The position numbers and the translations under genes were made by a program. The notes under the pieces were generated by a model. It was given only the letters and a program-made list of their open reading frames with translations, did no database searches and had not been told where the DNA came from. From Hyaloperonospora brassicae (lineage: Eukaryota; Oomycota; Peronosporomycetes; Peronosporales; Peronosporaceae), in contig CANTFL010000310.1 of the NCBI GenBank assembly GCA_947650285.1, forward strand, positions 26,987 to 90,986: a stretch of DNA of 64,000 nt, written 5' to 3'. Of the stretch, positions 43,041-54,719 are shown one piece after another (the first letter of the stretch is position 1; the number at the start of each line of letters is the position of its first letter).

Positions 43041-44727
43041 GGCACACCCTATTTTTGCTACGGGGACACCCGCCCGCTTAAAATGAAATTAAAGAACACT
43101 TTACATATTATGGCGCAGAATAATGTACGTATACAGTCGAGTAAAGTTTAACAATAACCCACCAAACGAAATTGCTGTGGTTCAATGGTCTAGGCTCTGG
43201 AGGTCAAGGAGATAAATTTATACGACAGCATTGCGTTGCGTGGTGCCCTTCGTCACAGGTCGCACATCATAGTGTTGCATTGCACTCTCGCTTGTCTCAA
43301 TTTATGCAGCGCTACAGCTGCACGACCTCTTAGAAAAGACACAGTTGCTACTTGATCCACTGTGAGACCATTGTACGTACTACACTTGCTGTGTTACTTC
43401 CTGAAGCGGGGTTCATGTTGATTTATTAGCCGGCGACGGAAGACGGCTGTTTTCTGGCTTTTCCTATCGTCTATTAGTGCGCAATGACGTTTTTCATAGG
43501 TGTCTGATCCCAAATGTCCCCACCTCGACACAGTTATAGCTTCGTGCGGTTACTTGGGTCAGCGGTAACCCATGGCCAGAGTCTACGCGATTTGATGACC
43601 CACTCGCGCTATCTTGTGATAATGAGTCACCTTTCTGCTTGATGAACTTACGGGACGACAAGTCCGGGTTTATGCAGTTAATGCATCGTTCTTAAAGCGC
43701 TGGATGCGATCCCCCAAACTCATAACGACAAATTTTATTCCACGGCACTTAATTCTTGGTAACCTTACTGCCTTCTGGCATTTATGCACGAGCTGCAAGC
43801 AGAAGCCGTCGATCGGCAGTCAACGAAAACTTGCCCCACCGAAGTCCTGGTGCAAGCGAGATCTGCCATTGATGGCGGTTCTGCAACAACAGGGCCATTT
43901 AGCAAATATAAAACCACGTTCGACTTTTCGACAAAGACCTGAAAATAATCACGCAGAATCTCATCTATTTCTGTCGTAAACGTTTGGCGCGTGTTTCCCG
44001 CGTTTAGCGCTGTCTGGTACCGAGTGAGACCATGAGCCGCTGGTCTTCCCGGCACTGGCATGCGCTTTTTAATCTCGTGCCACTTCTGGCCCAGTTTTGG
44101 GTCTTTTTGACACGTGGCCAAACGTCAAGGCGCTGTTTCTTACTCTTTCGTCCAGGCGCCAAGCCGTAACGTCGGCGACTCGTGCAAGATATACCACAAT
44201 TAGCATGCTGTACGCGATCGTTCTATTGAGCCCTTTCGACTTGCGTGCGTCCTGACACACGTAAAAAAATTTCCACGCTTGCAGAAGTATTTCCACGTTA
44301 GCAGCATCTTCCATGTAGAAATTTTCGGCAAAGTCCGCGACGAATTTACGCTCCCGACTCGTGCAAATCGTTGAAATACCGGCTACAAACGACTCGTGAC
44401 TGTGAGCACGTAGAAACACGGATGTCGTTGCCACTGCCAATGGTTGAATCTTGGCATCGTACCATTGGATTGTATACCGTCTTGGAGACGATAGAGACTC
44501 CAGCAGAAATTGTCCGTTTGGATACCGCCCTGGCCAAGATGGATTGATGCGATCTCGCGCATTAGTGCATTTACTATTTAAGATAGGGATTTATCGAGCA
44601 GAATAAAGTGACTATGTGTTTTACTTATTCTGCACTATAAATTGTGAAGACCTTTTCATCATTTTAAGCGGGTTGATGTATCCGTAGCAAAAATGGGGTA
44701 GGCCCCTAGCAAAAGTGAGGTGTGCCC
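43040..44727 (-). mobile_element. piggyBac-like transposon relic (right arm)
   Basis: Mirror of 20081-21769, with TTAA at its 43036-43039 side and CTAG on the other. Frames 44069-44440 and 43765-44121 (minus) correspond to the left-arm frames, with single residue changes. Confidence 0.5.
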
Positions 44728-44754
44728 CTAGTCGTGGCTCTTTTTATTTATAAG

Positions 44755-44848
44755 TGTAATGGGGTGGCCCGTTACATGAAATTGTCGTTAAGGAGAAAAT
44801 GGTAATTAAAATTATAATGTTAAATATATCAATGTAAGAAATCACTAG
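44755..44848 (+). repeat. LTR, first part, split by MULE
   Basis: TGTAATGGGGTGGCCCGTTACATG matches the start of the A-type LTR; the match breaks where the MULE begins and resumes at about 47906. Confidence 0.85.
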
Positions 44849-47800
44849 GGTAATGACATTTTCACCCCTCCCCCATTTTACTTTTTTCACCCCTGGGACC
44901 AAAACAGGGTGTATTTTACAACTTATACGAAATTCAGAATAACAACTTTATCGATTGATTCTACGCACTACCATACACTTTATAACTGTATAACTATCAT
45001 AAGAAATTGCTTGATATTTGATAAAGTAGGATGAGTTCTTCAAAGTCAAGTATCCTTCATCAAAGAAAATGATTCATGGCTCTAAAATTAAAAATGCGCA
45101 AGCTTAAGTTTTCTCTTTCTAACTTCAGATTCGACCATAAAAAGGTAAATTGATTGTTGTGTGCGACCGAGCGGTTTCATGCAAAGTCTACTGTTGTCGC
45201 GCGAATGACCAAGACAAAACGTACAAGATGAGAGTACCGAGTCGTAGCGCGACAGATCGACGTTGACAAGATGTTGCAGGTTACTCGACATGAAGGAGCG
45301 CATAACTATGACATGTCCACAAACCTTGACATGCATTCTCGCGCTGGACAGTTAACAATTGAGCAACAAAGCAAGCGCATTCGACTAGAGAGAGCATGTG
45401 TGCGACCAAAAGATCAACTTGCGTTCCTCAGACAGGAGTAACCAGACTTTTGCAGCGTAACACGGACATATACAATAACAAACAGATGGGGCGCAGAGAA
45501 AACCTGAATGGACGTATACCGATTCAGAGCTGTTCGACGAGCTGCTATAAAAAGCTACTGCTATGATCTTAGTCTTGACTTAAAGGGTCGAATCTGCCGC
45601 TTGATGTTTGCAAAACCTCAATTCATCGATCTTCCTGCAGAGTTATGCGACGTCATCGTACTCGACTGCACGCACAATACACACAAATATAAGACGCCCG
45701 TGCTCAATTTTGTCGGCGTCACCCCGTTTGGTAAGTCGTTCCTCATTTTCACAACATTAATACCAAGAGAGGACGGGAATAACTACAAACCGGCTCTGAC
45801 CGCTCTTGAAAAGGTGATTAAGAGCCAAAGAAATGACGAAATTTTGCGAATTCTGGTCAACTACAACGATTCGGCTTTCTTCGACACTTAGCAGCAATTA
45901 TTTCCGAATGCGACAAGATTGCTCTGTTGCTGGCATATAAATAAAAATGCTGCTGCCTGGTGCAAAGTATACTTTACTTATAACGATGAATAGGAAGAGA
46001 TGATCGCGGACTGGAGCGCTCTCTGCTATGCATCAAGAGTCGAAGTTTTGGAGCACAATGGGACGAAATTTAGACCAAGTACCAACATCTCCCTTTCGTC
46101 ACACGCTACCTGGATAGAATTTGGAAAAAGCACAAAGAAAATTTGTTAAAGCGTGGGTGGGAGACGTCTTCCACCTTGGCTGTCCCACTGCATATAGCGC
46201 TGAGTCAGTACAATCATACCTGAAGCGCTTTTTGCGATCGTCGGTTGGTAATCTTCGCTCAGTGTTTCGAAGTCTCCACTTGTCGATCGAGCACCAAGTG
46301 GTGGAGCTTAACAAGATGCACGCTGATGATCCCATGAAACGACCAACATTCGTAGCAACGCCCATATACATCCAGGTTGTGTAAAAGTTATCATCTTGTG
46401 CAATCACCCTCATCCACGAACACCATGCATCCACCTATCAATGCGATTTTAAGTTCCAATTGAATATCAGCCTGCCCTGCAAGCTCTGCTTTATTGAATT
46501 AGCGCTGTGCACCCTTCACGATAAAATATTTCGACTCGCATTGGTGGTGGGAAAAGTTTACTCCTACTTCTGCTGCAGGAGATGTGAAAAGCAACATTCG
46601 ACTTGGTGACTTGATTCCACATCTATTTCAATTATTCGACTCAGTACCAACCCATAGAAACAATTGCTATTCTAGCCCACGTCACGAATATAATATTGAC
46701 GAGTCCAAGCGTGTCGGTAAGAGATCCAGTCGAAACAAAACCAAGAGGAAGACCATCCGGAGCAACAAACCAACAAAAGCAGCTGCGATACCCGTCTGCG
46801 TTTAAGTATATCTAGGGGTCTGCTATCTTGACCCGAAAGTGCAGTATCTGCAGAAAATATGGGCACAATACGCGCTCATGCACCAATTTTACAAGAGTGT
46901 AGGAGATACTAAGTAACGTACAACGATCGTCAAACAAGTTAGAGACATGGGACCAGTAAAGCAACATCCCTCATTGATCATGCGGTCAGACCATCGTGGT
47001 CTATGTATCGTCAACTTCATGGTTACAAACACACCAAGAAAACAAGAAAATAAAAAAGAAAAACGAAAGCGCACCTGCGGGTCGACTGTACGAGAAATCA
47101 GCATGTTTTCAGTCTGCTTTGTTCCAAATTATCGTGATGCTGATGTAGGGTATGTATTACAGTATACGACACGTTTTACTATTGTTGTTACACTTCGTCT
47201 TGGTTCCTTTAATGAAATGAGCAGTTAGATTATATACCAGCATACGATCCAATTAGTACGCAACCACGGAACTGTGAAACGTTCGTATGACTCAATAAAT
47301 ATTTTCATTACAATCGTGTAGCGGCGCTTGAGATCACGTTCGTTCGAAACTGTCGTTTGAGGGATTCTACGTCTCTAGTATCCATCTTCCGGACATCCTA
47401 GGCGTGCTCTTTATCCGCTTGGCCTTATAAGAGAACATTTTTCATTGTTGTCAGCTCTAACCAAGAGTAAAATCCATCTTTAAACAACACGTACATTGTA
47501 TATCACTTTTATACCCGCTTGTCTTCTGCATCACAAAATATAAAGTAATTTTTTTAAGCTTTCTCTGTTGATCTAACCTACTTGTTGTAGTACTACACAA
47601 GATTTTATATACTAGCTTCTAGATCTCCGTATCCAGAAGCTCGCAAAACAGCAATCTTGGTGTCTCAACCATCCGTGATGATATTGTCGTTCGTTAGTTT
47701 AACACGCATTTTCCCAACGCGCATATTTCTATTAGACGTAGGACAACGTTGTACACAAGATAATCTTAATATAAAATATTCATGCGCGGCGTGTGATTTA

Positions 47801-47895
47801 GTACCTTACACTGTGTTTTCAAAAAATCAAAGGTACCCTGTATTGGTTCCAGGGGAGTAAAAATAGTGAAAATGGGGGGTGAAAATATCATTACT
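44849..47895 (+). mobile_element. Mutator-like element (MULE) with terminal inverted repeats
   Basis: Ends are inverted: GTAATGACATTTTCACCCC at the left and its near reverse complement at 47870-47895, extending inward through CACCCCTGG and ACAGGGT. The flanks AATCACTAG and CATCACTTA form an imperfect 9-bp target duplication, the MULE hallmark. It encodes a degenerate transposase. About 500 bp at the left and 950 bp at the right show no gene. Confidence 0.85.
45508..46910 (+). pseudogene. MULE transposase, degenerate
   Basis: The transposase catalyses cut-and-paste movement. The catalytic core shows Val-Leu-Asp-Cys-Thr-His-Asn-Thr-His near 45658 (first Asp) and Asn-Asp-Ser-Ala-Phe (second Asp, about 45868). 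The typical Phe-Pro-Asn-Ala-Thr ... Cys-x-Trp-His block (about 45900-45950) follows a TAG, and Ala-Glu-Ser-Val-Gln-Ser-Tyr-Leu-Lys (Glu, about 46200) completes the triad. A SWIM-type finger at 46442-46495 has lost ligands (Cys to Phe, His to Leu). A Pro-Arg-Gly-Arg-Pro segment (about 46740) and a CCHC knuckle C-x2-C-x4-H-x4-C (46834-46881) end the protein. Stops and two or more frame changes make it inactive. Confidence 0.85.
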
Positions 47896-47905
47896 CCATC
47901 ACTTA

Positions 47906-48160
47906 TATAGTGATAATGTTAGGATGACCGAAGGGTCTACCTATTGGTTGAAATTGGGATGGTATCAATTCACGAATCGCTACTAGACGCGCGCAATGGG
48001 TCGTGAGGAGACTTCATCTTACGTTTAGTTATATTAATAAACTTAAGTCAGGATATAAAGATAAACAACAGTGTTAGGACTTATTATTAATTATCAATCG
48101 TATACGATTACCACTACTTGAGTCTTAAATTAGTCGTTACCTCTATCTGTGTAGTGTTTA
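47906..48160 (+). repeat. LTR, second part
   Basis: GGATGACCGAAGGGTCTAC and ACGCGCGCAATGGGTCG match the middle of the A-type LTR; similarity fades after about 48100, so the U5 end is missing. Confidence 0.8.
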
Positions 48161-48185
48161 CACTAGGGATAGGTACATTGAATAA

Positions 48186-48300
48186 TATTTTCGAATAATT
48201 GAGCTATATATTCGAAATCGAACATTCGATACCTTTAAATCAATCAAACAATCGATTGTCGAATATTCGAGTATTCTAATCGAAGAATGGTTCGAAAAGC
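48186..48300. repeat. Cluster of TTCGAA/TCGA words
   Basis: At least nine TCGA tetramers lie within 115 bp of AT-rich DNA. Such subterminal clusters occur near ends of hAT elements, and a hAT fragment lies downstream, but no terminal repeat is evident. Confidence 0.3.
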
Positions 48301-48977
48301 AATGGTCACTCTCCAATTTGAACTCTTCGACTTACAACGGTCAGAGATAAAGATCACCCGAGAAACATTATCTTCTTTGTGCGTGCTACGGGAGGCAACG
48401 CAGCGCACAACCCAAAAGTAATGCAATACCCCGGTATCCCGCTGTACAAGGTATGGGCAAGAGATCGATATACCCGTGCCAACGTTCGTTTCAACTCAAT
48501 AAGTGCCTCGCCTCGCGCCGACCCGTTCGCTGTGTGTAACGGTCATTTAAGAAGATTAAGCACCAGGCCACGATATTCTATGTCGTGTGTGCGCACGGGA
48601 AGTCTGCACTAGCTGTGCAATGAAATAGGCGTAAAGAGCAGAGCAAGTTGACCGCCACGGAAGCGGTCAGAAATTTCGTCAAGATGGAACGATATGACGC
48701 TTTAAGCGGATCAGGCCTTCTAGCCATGCTTCCTCTACCCCTGAAGAAGTTTCAAGCGCGATGCAACCCGCAGTCCAGCCATCCGGCCAAAAGTGCGCCT
48801 AAAGTTCAACCTCAACTTTAGTCAGCTGAAATTATCACGTGCCTTTTCGAGAATGTCTCCCGATACGTCTGTAGTAATAACCTCGCAGAACGAGGCCAGT
48901 GAAGGGAGAATGATCGTGTCATGATAAAAAACAGATGAGTTTCCATCCTACTTTGGTCTTACAAGTGATATATAGCT
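48301..48977. other. Unassigned sequence
   Basis: A plus-strand frame at 48379-48612 is open but has no motif. It may be a worn part of the hAT element or unrelated DNA. Confidence 0.3.
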
Positions 48978-49471
48978 CTAATATAGACGATATGACCTCT
49001 TGATAAGCGAATCTTGAAGATGAAAAAAAATGTATGGATCCTTGAGCGTACTATTTATGTGTCTCTCATTCAAGCCATTCATAAGGCAGCCACTTGCGCG
49101 AATGGTGCGTGCCCACAGTGGAAATCGTTCGTAAGTAATTAACAGGCTTGCCGCGGAGAGAGCTCGTTCCGATGATGTCGAGGTCCCAGGAATGGCCAGA
49201 TAGTCCTTTGCAATTTTCGCCAATGTTGGACATGTTTTTCTTGTGACTTCCACCACAAAAGTTGTAGTGTTATAAAACCTTCTTGTGCGCCCTGTATATA
49301 TCTGTCGAGTTCATCAATGAATGTCACAAATGCCATCGTTGGGTTCCTATAGATTCGGCCCCCAATATGGATACAACTCTGCAGATTTTTGTCGGCGGCA
49401 TCCAATGCGCAAGTTTTATAGCCTAATGTGTGTACATGTCGTGCTTCGAAGTATATTGAACGAATTTTCAC
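48978..49471 (-). pseudogene. hAT transposase C-terminal fragment
   Basis: The minus frame 48978-49256 contains Cys-Pro-Thr-Leu-Ala-Lys-Ile-Ala-Lys-Asp-Tyr-Leu-Ala-Ile-Pro followed by Ser-Ser-Glu-Arg-Ala-Leu-Ser, the hallmark of the hAT dimerisation domain. Upstream (49256-49471) the preceding part (Leu-Asp-Arg-Tyr, Trp-Trp-Lys-Ser) is in another frame. The catalytic core is not found. The fragment is a fossil. Confidence 0.85.
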
Positions 49472-49727
49472 ATCGACTGGTAGTAGATAGGTGTGGTGCC
49501 CACAAGAAATGGGATCCTCTTTAAAGTAATATTAGAACACAGAATCAATTGTTGATGACTAATGTCTGTCAACCATTGGTTACGCGATCTATTGAGAGGT
49601 TCTGATGAAAACATTTGCGTGTATGTTAATTACATTGTTCCACGGTGTTCTTTTAGATTAAAAGACAGAGAGCTCAGTAACCATTTTGATCCGAAACACA
49701 CGTGCCTCACGAGACGTATTGTAATCG

Positions 49728-49949
49728 TTAAAATAGTTTAGAAACTCCTGTTGAGGAATACTCCTCGTGCACTCCGTGCGTCGATTCTCTGAATCGTTTG
49801 GACCCCCTGAAACAGGGTTCGTAAGCTCTCTGAGCTTGCTGAATCTTTGAGTCGTATTTTCTGAACCGAAGTCGCTCGTAGAGGGTCAAGTCTTCCTCTG
49901 ACTTAGGGAGCAATGTAGCTCCGCTACAATTGTTATCACTTGTATTCAA
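49728..49949 (-). CDS. Hypothetical 73-codon ORF
   Basis: Hydrophilic, with Pro-Lys-Ser-Glu-Glu-Asp-Leu-Thr-Leu-Tyr-Glu-Arg-Leu-Arg-Phe-Arg-Lys-Tyr-Asp, which looks like genuine protein. No family recognised. It lies between the hAT fossil and gypsy F and may be part of either or of an unknown element. Confidence 0.3.
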   Translation of the reverse strand: MNTSDNNCSGATLLPKSEEDLTLYERLRFRKYDSKIQQAQRAYEPCFRGSKRFRESTHGVHEEYSSTGVSKLF

Positions 49950-49984
49950 TATACGCCTGAGTCGTTACGACTGATCATCTGCAA

Positions 49985-50910
49985 GGATGGAGTAACCCAC
50001 ACCACTCTCTCAGGCCCAAAAGGTCGCGCTTGATAAGCTGACCGTGGCCGTCAGCCCTAATTATGTGGAATTCCTAGCTGCGCAAGGTCTCAATTTGCTA
50101 AATGCTATCGAGACCTTCATGCAGTATGGCACGGCCCTTGTAGGGCAGTTTTAAAACCAAGCAGCGTCGGCTATGCCAACCTGCTACGTGGCTATGCCAC
50201 GCGAAGAGGCTAATCCTTGTACCGCTCGGGTGGACCTTAAACATTTCTCCTTGAAGGAGGGGGGAAATCGTACTCTCTGGATCTGTGAGATCGAGATGGC
50301 AATGAGATAAAGCCTAAGCTCCCTTATGCACCAGCGAGTCTCGCTGGCTATCTCCAAGCTCGATGAAAGATCTAGAAAGTGGGCCCTGACGTGTGTCACG
50401 TCGGCTGTCGAATTGGCGTTTCCCACATGGGATTCGCATAAGTTAAACTTTTCGCGAGTTTTCTCGCCGCCCAACCAGGCCTTTCGCGTGCGATCACGCT
50501 TCTTATCTACCCGTTAGGGTAAGAATGAGTTAACGGACTATGTCCCAAAAGTTGAGAACTCTGATGGCTGCTATGCAGTGTGACCCTCTCCCTGAGACAG
50601 TCTGTGTGACTGTCTGCATGAAAGGTATACGCACTGGCGTGGAAAGAATCAAGGGATTTCGGGTCTATTCGTTTACGTTTAAAAGAACTGTGAGCATCAT
50701 TCAGAATTCTAAGCACAACTTAATTTGCATAAAATTATTTGGAATGAGTACAACCCAAGCTTTGCGAGGGCAACGTCTGCAAGCACCTCGGCTTACTGTA
50801 ATCCAGACCCGATGGATCTCTACCATGCTGAAAAACATGGTGGAGCTGACCTTCAGGTGCGGCGCTATAACAGGCAGTGAGACGGTGTTACAATTTCGAA
50901 AGCTCTAAAA
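49985..50910 (+). pseudogene. gag: gag relic of gypsy F
   Basis: The plus frames give Leu-Ser-Gln-Ala-Gln-Lys-Val-Ala-Leu-Asp (about 50005), then Leu-Lys-Glu-Gly-Gly-Asn-Arg (about 50250), Phe-Ser-Pro-Pro-Asn-Gln (about 50463), and Leu-Arg-Thr-Leu-Met-Ala-Ala-Met-Gln near 50555-50580. The last is a gag capsid signature common in oomycete gypsy elements as I know them. At least four stops or shifts. Confidence 0.75.
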
Positions 50911-51189
50911 ATTTGTGTCTCACTTGCCCTTTGCGCTTGGATCACCCGACGCCTGTGAGTTGAAACCCCGGCCATAACCAGAGGTTTGCTATGGAGCAGG
51001 GAAACGTTGACAAGCAGTAGGCGCGGGGAGCCTTACTGGGGTAGAAATAGGTTCTGTCGCTTCTTTTTTCGGTAGAGAAAAGCAGGGATTAGCCCCAAAG
51101 ATCTACGTGCCCATCCGCACAGAGCATAAATACAAGCCTGGATTGTTAGACGCTGAGAAGACAGTGAGAGGATTTGAGAAGCATTGTTC

Positions 51190-51590
51190 GATTTTAGTCG
51201 TTTCTGGAGCATAATTAATATTTGCTTGACGTCGTTCTCTTGAGGGAAGTCAGCAATACGCTGAAGCGCTCAAAGCGCATGAAGAGGGTTATATCACCGT
51301 TCGTTTAGCGACTGGTAGTCGCGTCACAGTGCCCAAAGTTTCGTTGAGCTTAGGTGTAAAGGTTTTGTACTTTGACATCACTGAACTCTGCCTTGTCCTA
51401 GATTTGGATTCGAAATATGATCGCATTCTAGGTATGGCCTGGCATAAACGCTATGAGTCATGGATTGATTGGAGGTCCAAGACCTTAGAAGCAACGCGCA
51501 ATGTTCCTAGAGAAGCTTTAAAGAGTCATGAAACCACCTTATATAGGCAACATATGCACTATTGGCGCAAGCCATTGACATAAGATGTTA
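51190..51590 (+). pseudogene. pro: Protease relic of gypsy F
   Basis: Arg-Leu-Ala-Thr-Gly-Ser-Arg-Val-Thr-Val-Pro (about 51300-51335) and Ile-Leu-Gly-Met-Ala-Trp (about 51425) are protease C-terminal features. The active-site line reads Val-Val-Ser-Gly-Ala, so the catalytic Asp is lost. Confidence 0.75.
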
Positions 51591-52469
51591 ATGTGCTGGA
51601 AATTGGTATGTCCGATTAGGTTAACTCTAATGTCAAAGGCATGGAAATTGAGCGGAGCTCTTTCATCGTATGTCGTGAGGGTCGTACTCCGTTTAGTGAT
51701 ACTCGTTGTGATTTTGACCCACCACATGCTGCAAGCATAATTTGCCTAGGGCCGAGTCATCAAAAATGAAATTTTCCTGATATGAGAGGGGTGGCACGTA
51801 AAATTCCACCGAGTGAGGGCGGCCGAGATGGCACCTCAATGAATGTTGGTTATGACATTGATAGCGAAAAGTCGAAGCATGCAGGGCTAGGTTCGTATGG
51901 TGTACGTGAAGTGGTACGTGGAAATACACTAGGTGGAGTTTTCGAGTTACGTAAAGCTTCGTCAGATGTCGTTCAAGACAGGAGCCATCTTATAGAGCGT
52001 GCTATGGTAGATAGCAACCACAGAAAACCTACTGTACCAGCCTTTAGAAGGCGTAAAGTTTCTTCGAGGAAATAATCCCGGCGTCGGGTGGCAACTGTTA
52101 TGCACCAGACGTCTGAGGTGTTAAGGAGTGATAATAGTAATAATACACTTCATACACTTGTCAATGGAATGACCGGCCATGTTTATGGCAACATTAGTCT
52201 TGTGAGTCTTCCGTACTTGGACGCTCTCTTTGACCTAGACGAAAGTCTGACGGCGAATTCAGCCAAGTCTGAAGGCAGGAGAATTATTCGAGGATGGGGT
52301 CATTCGACCTGATATTGAGTTGAACTCATCCTTGCTGTTGGACGAGTCCATCCTTGAAAACACAAGGGTGGCACTGGGTGCGCGTAGCGGATCCTCAATC
52401 CTTAAGGATCATCTTCATCCGTTTTATCCTTTGGTAAATTAATTTTTAAGACGTGGTGTGTCACAACAC

Positions 52470-53660
52470 ACCGTCTCCAGTACCTCCGCATAGAGGTTTA
52501 CGTCATAAAATTGACCAATTTCCTGGAACTAAATACTGCGTAACACGGCAGTGGCGTTTAACGAAGTAACAGTGTGATGTCATTGACGATTTATTTCGTG
52601 CAAATCACGCAGCAGGAATGGTTCGTGAGAGCAAATCTTCTAATTCCACACCGACATTTTATGTCAGAAAGCGTTATGGGAAGTGGCACATGTTCCATGA
52701 CTACAATAAGCTTAATCCGGCCACTATCCCGGCTCAGACAACAATCTATAGGAAAGATGTTCTTCAGAACAACATCGTGGGATGTACTGTGTACAATGCG
52801 ATCGACTTAGTCCATGGTTATTCCCAACTGCTCAAGCGAGGATGCGATGTTTTGCTGAAAGCGGTCATCACTCTAAGCGGTATGATATAGGAGTGGCTTG
52901 TTATGCCGCAAGGGTTATCATATAACCCAGCTACGTTCAATCGTCTTGTGACGCAGTTGTCATCGAGTTTATGCACAGACGTACTTCGATGACATCTTTG
53001 TCCATATTCGTGCTATTAACGGGCGGTAGAATGTAAATAAACACATTAAATATTTAAGAGCATTGCTCGAGTGCATGCGCCAAAATAAGTTGTATGCCAA
53101 AGCATCTAGGTGATTCTTTGGTGAAGAAAAGATTCCCTATATTGGGCGCTTAATTGGTAAGCGAGGCCTTCGAGCGGATCCCGCTAAGGTGAAAGCCATA
53201 GTTGATTGGCCAGTTCCAAAGAACCAAAAGGAATTTCGTAAGTGGCTTGGCCTTACCAATTAATTACACGAGTCTAATGCGAATTACTCAGATAAGGCTT
53301 GGCCAGAATCCAATCTCCTAAAAATGGATGTGCCATGGTGCTGGACCAGCACTGAGCATGCTGCTGTTAAAGCAATAAAGAAGAGTCTCCTTCATGTACC
53401 AATCTTGGCTTTGCCCGATCCTGATCGATCTTTCATTGTCGTCTATGACGCATCTGACTTTGCCATATTCAGTGCTCTATAACAAACCGATATTTATGGA
53501 CGGGAACGTGTCATTGGGTTGGATTACCGACAGCTGAAAGCTGCTGAGAATAACGATCTAGTTTATGACAAAGAGCTACTTGCACTGAAGTATTATCTTG
53601 TAAAATTCAGAGTTCATCTGCTTGGCTCGAAGCCGTTTGTAATGTAACCAATCATGCATC
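52470..53660 (+). pseudogene. pol: RT and RNase H relic of gypsy F
   Basis: The fingers motif Thr-Pro-Thr-Phe-Tyr-Val-Arg-Lys and Asp-Tyr-Asn-Lys-Leu-Asn lie at 52640-52720. The palm shows Met-Pro-Gln-Gly-Leu-Ser (about 52900) and Tyr-Phe-Asp-Asp (about 52983), then Ile-Gly-Lys-Arg-Gly-Leu-Arg-Ala-Asp-Pro (about 53150), and RNase H Tyr-Asp-Ala-Ser-Asp-Phe (about 53445). TAG/TAA stops and indels are frequent. It is a more distant gypsy lineage than A-E. The stretch 51600-52470 keeps only linker-like remnants. Confidence 0.88.
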
Positions 53661-54640
53661 ACTAACGTGGTGAAACGTGGCTCACGAATTTGCTGATGTG
53701 ATCCCGCCTTTCCACTAGTGCCCATACGGCCAACTATAGGAAGGGGTACTCCGTTTCCGTGCTTGATTCCTTACTCACCTTGTGTACCCGTCGGTAGGGC
53801 GGGTTGCACTCTTCTCGCTGGAATCGTGTCGATGCCTCGATTGACTGTGGTTGTGGATGGGGTGATCGCGTGGAAATCCTCACTTGATCACTGGTTACTT
53901 AGGGGAACTCGATACGAGATACCCGGGTCTCGTTGAGGTTGCCCTTTCCAAATGTAGATCTTGATCTGCTTGACCTTCAGACCACTTTAGCCGTTTCGCG
54001 ATCTTGATCCCTCTTGCATTCTTGCTGCGCCCTATTACAATTGGCTTATTGTTTGTGATAGTCCTTGTATGCACCTGGCCAAACAATCTAGGTGCGACAC
54101 TTGGGTAGACGGAGCGTGGTTCTTGACCGTCGGGAGCCCAAAGATCCTGCCCGGAAGAAGCGACGCGTGTCTTTTGAAGTCAATTGAACTCCGTTTAATG
54201 TTATCCAACCATTCCGCTAAACATAAGATATAGCCTATCTATACAGGAGGCACTTGCCACGCGTCGCCAGTTAAGCCTATCTATATAGAAAGTACTTGCC
54301 ACGTGTCGCCAGTCAAGCACCCCTGTCTCTTGCACACCGCTGGCCTTTTAATTTATCCACTACCCATGACTTGGATCTGGATACTGTATCCCACTCTTGA
54401 TCCGGATTTACCTTGGCTGGGATCCCGATCCCGGATCATTCGATCGTGGTCCCTGATCCTCTCTTAATCCGGATCCTGGATCCACCCCCAACTGGATCAA
54501 ATCTCAAATAGGATTCCCTCACATACCAGATCCTGTAAGGGATTATGTCTGGCAGTTGTGATCCATCCTTCCAATTCGTACTTGATCGGAGTCTGGTGGT
54601 AATCCTTCTTCAGCTTTTCTTCATTCTCTGGTTCGCTTCT
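53661..54640. other. Unassigned sequence, GATCC-rich at the right
   Basis: There is no coding match. From 54370 to 54500 GATC/GATCC words are very dense, as in 1-2473, which fits the upstream part of gypsy G. Confidence 0.35.
54233..54316. repeat. 42-bp tandem duplication
   Basis: Units 54233-54274 and 54275-54316 both run GCCTATCTATA ... ACTTGCCACGYGTCGCCAGT with a few substitutions. Confidence 0.85.
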
Positions 54641-54719
54641 CCACACTGACATCGTTACGCCTACTGCCGAAGTCACGATTGATGACATTTGGATATGCAA
54701 TCCAGACGTACCGCTAAAT

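Larger units (their letters stand above)
34054..44738 (-). repeat. Right arm of giant inverted repeat
   Basis: Reverse complement of 20070-30758. Differences seen by eye include single substitutions, homopolymer length changes (A-run 8 vs 9; T7 vs A5) and one block of about 310 bp (35930-36240) that is clearly more diverged. Confidence 0.97.

Noticed and set aside
48379..48612. 77-codon ORF as a secreted effector
   Set aside because: There is no signal peptide and no Arg-x-Leu-Arg motif in position; it sits in transposon debris.
53718..53936. 72-codon ORF between gypsy F and G as a host gene
   Set aside because: No motif, no start context, and it lies where the integrase remnant of F or the leader of G would be expected.
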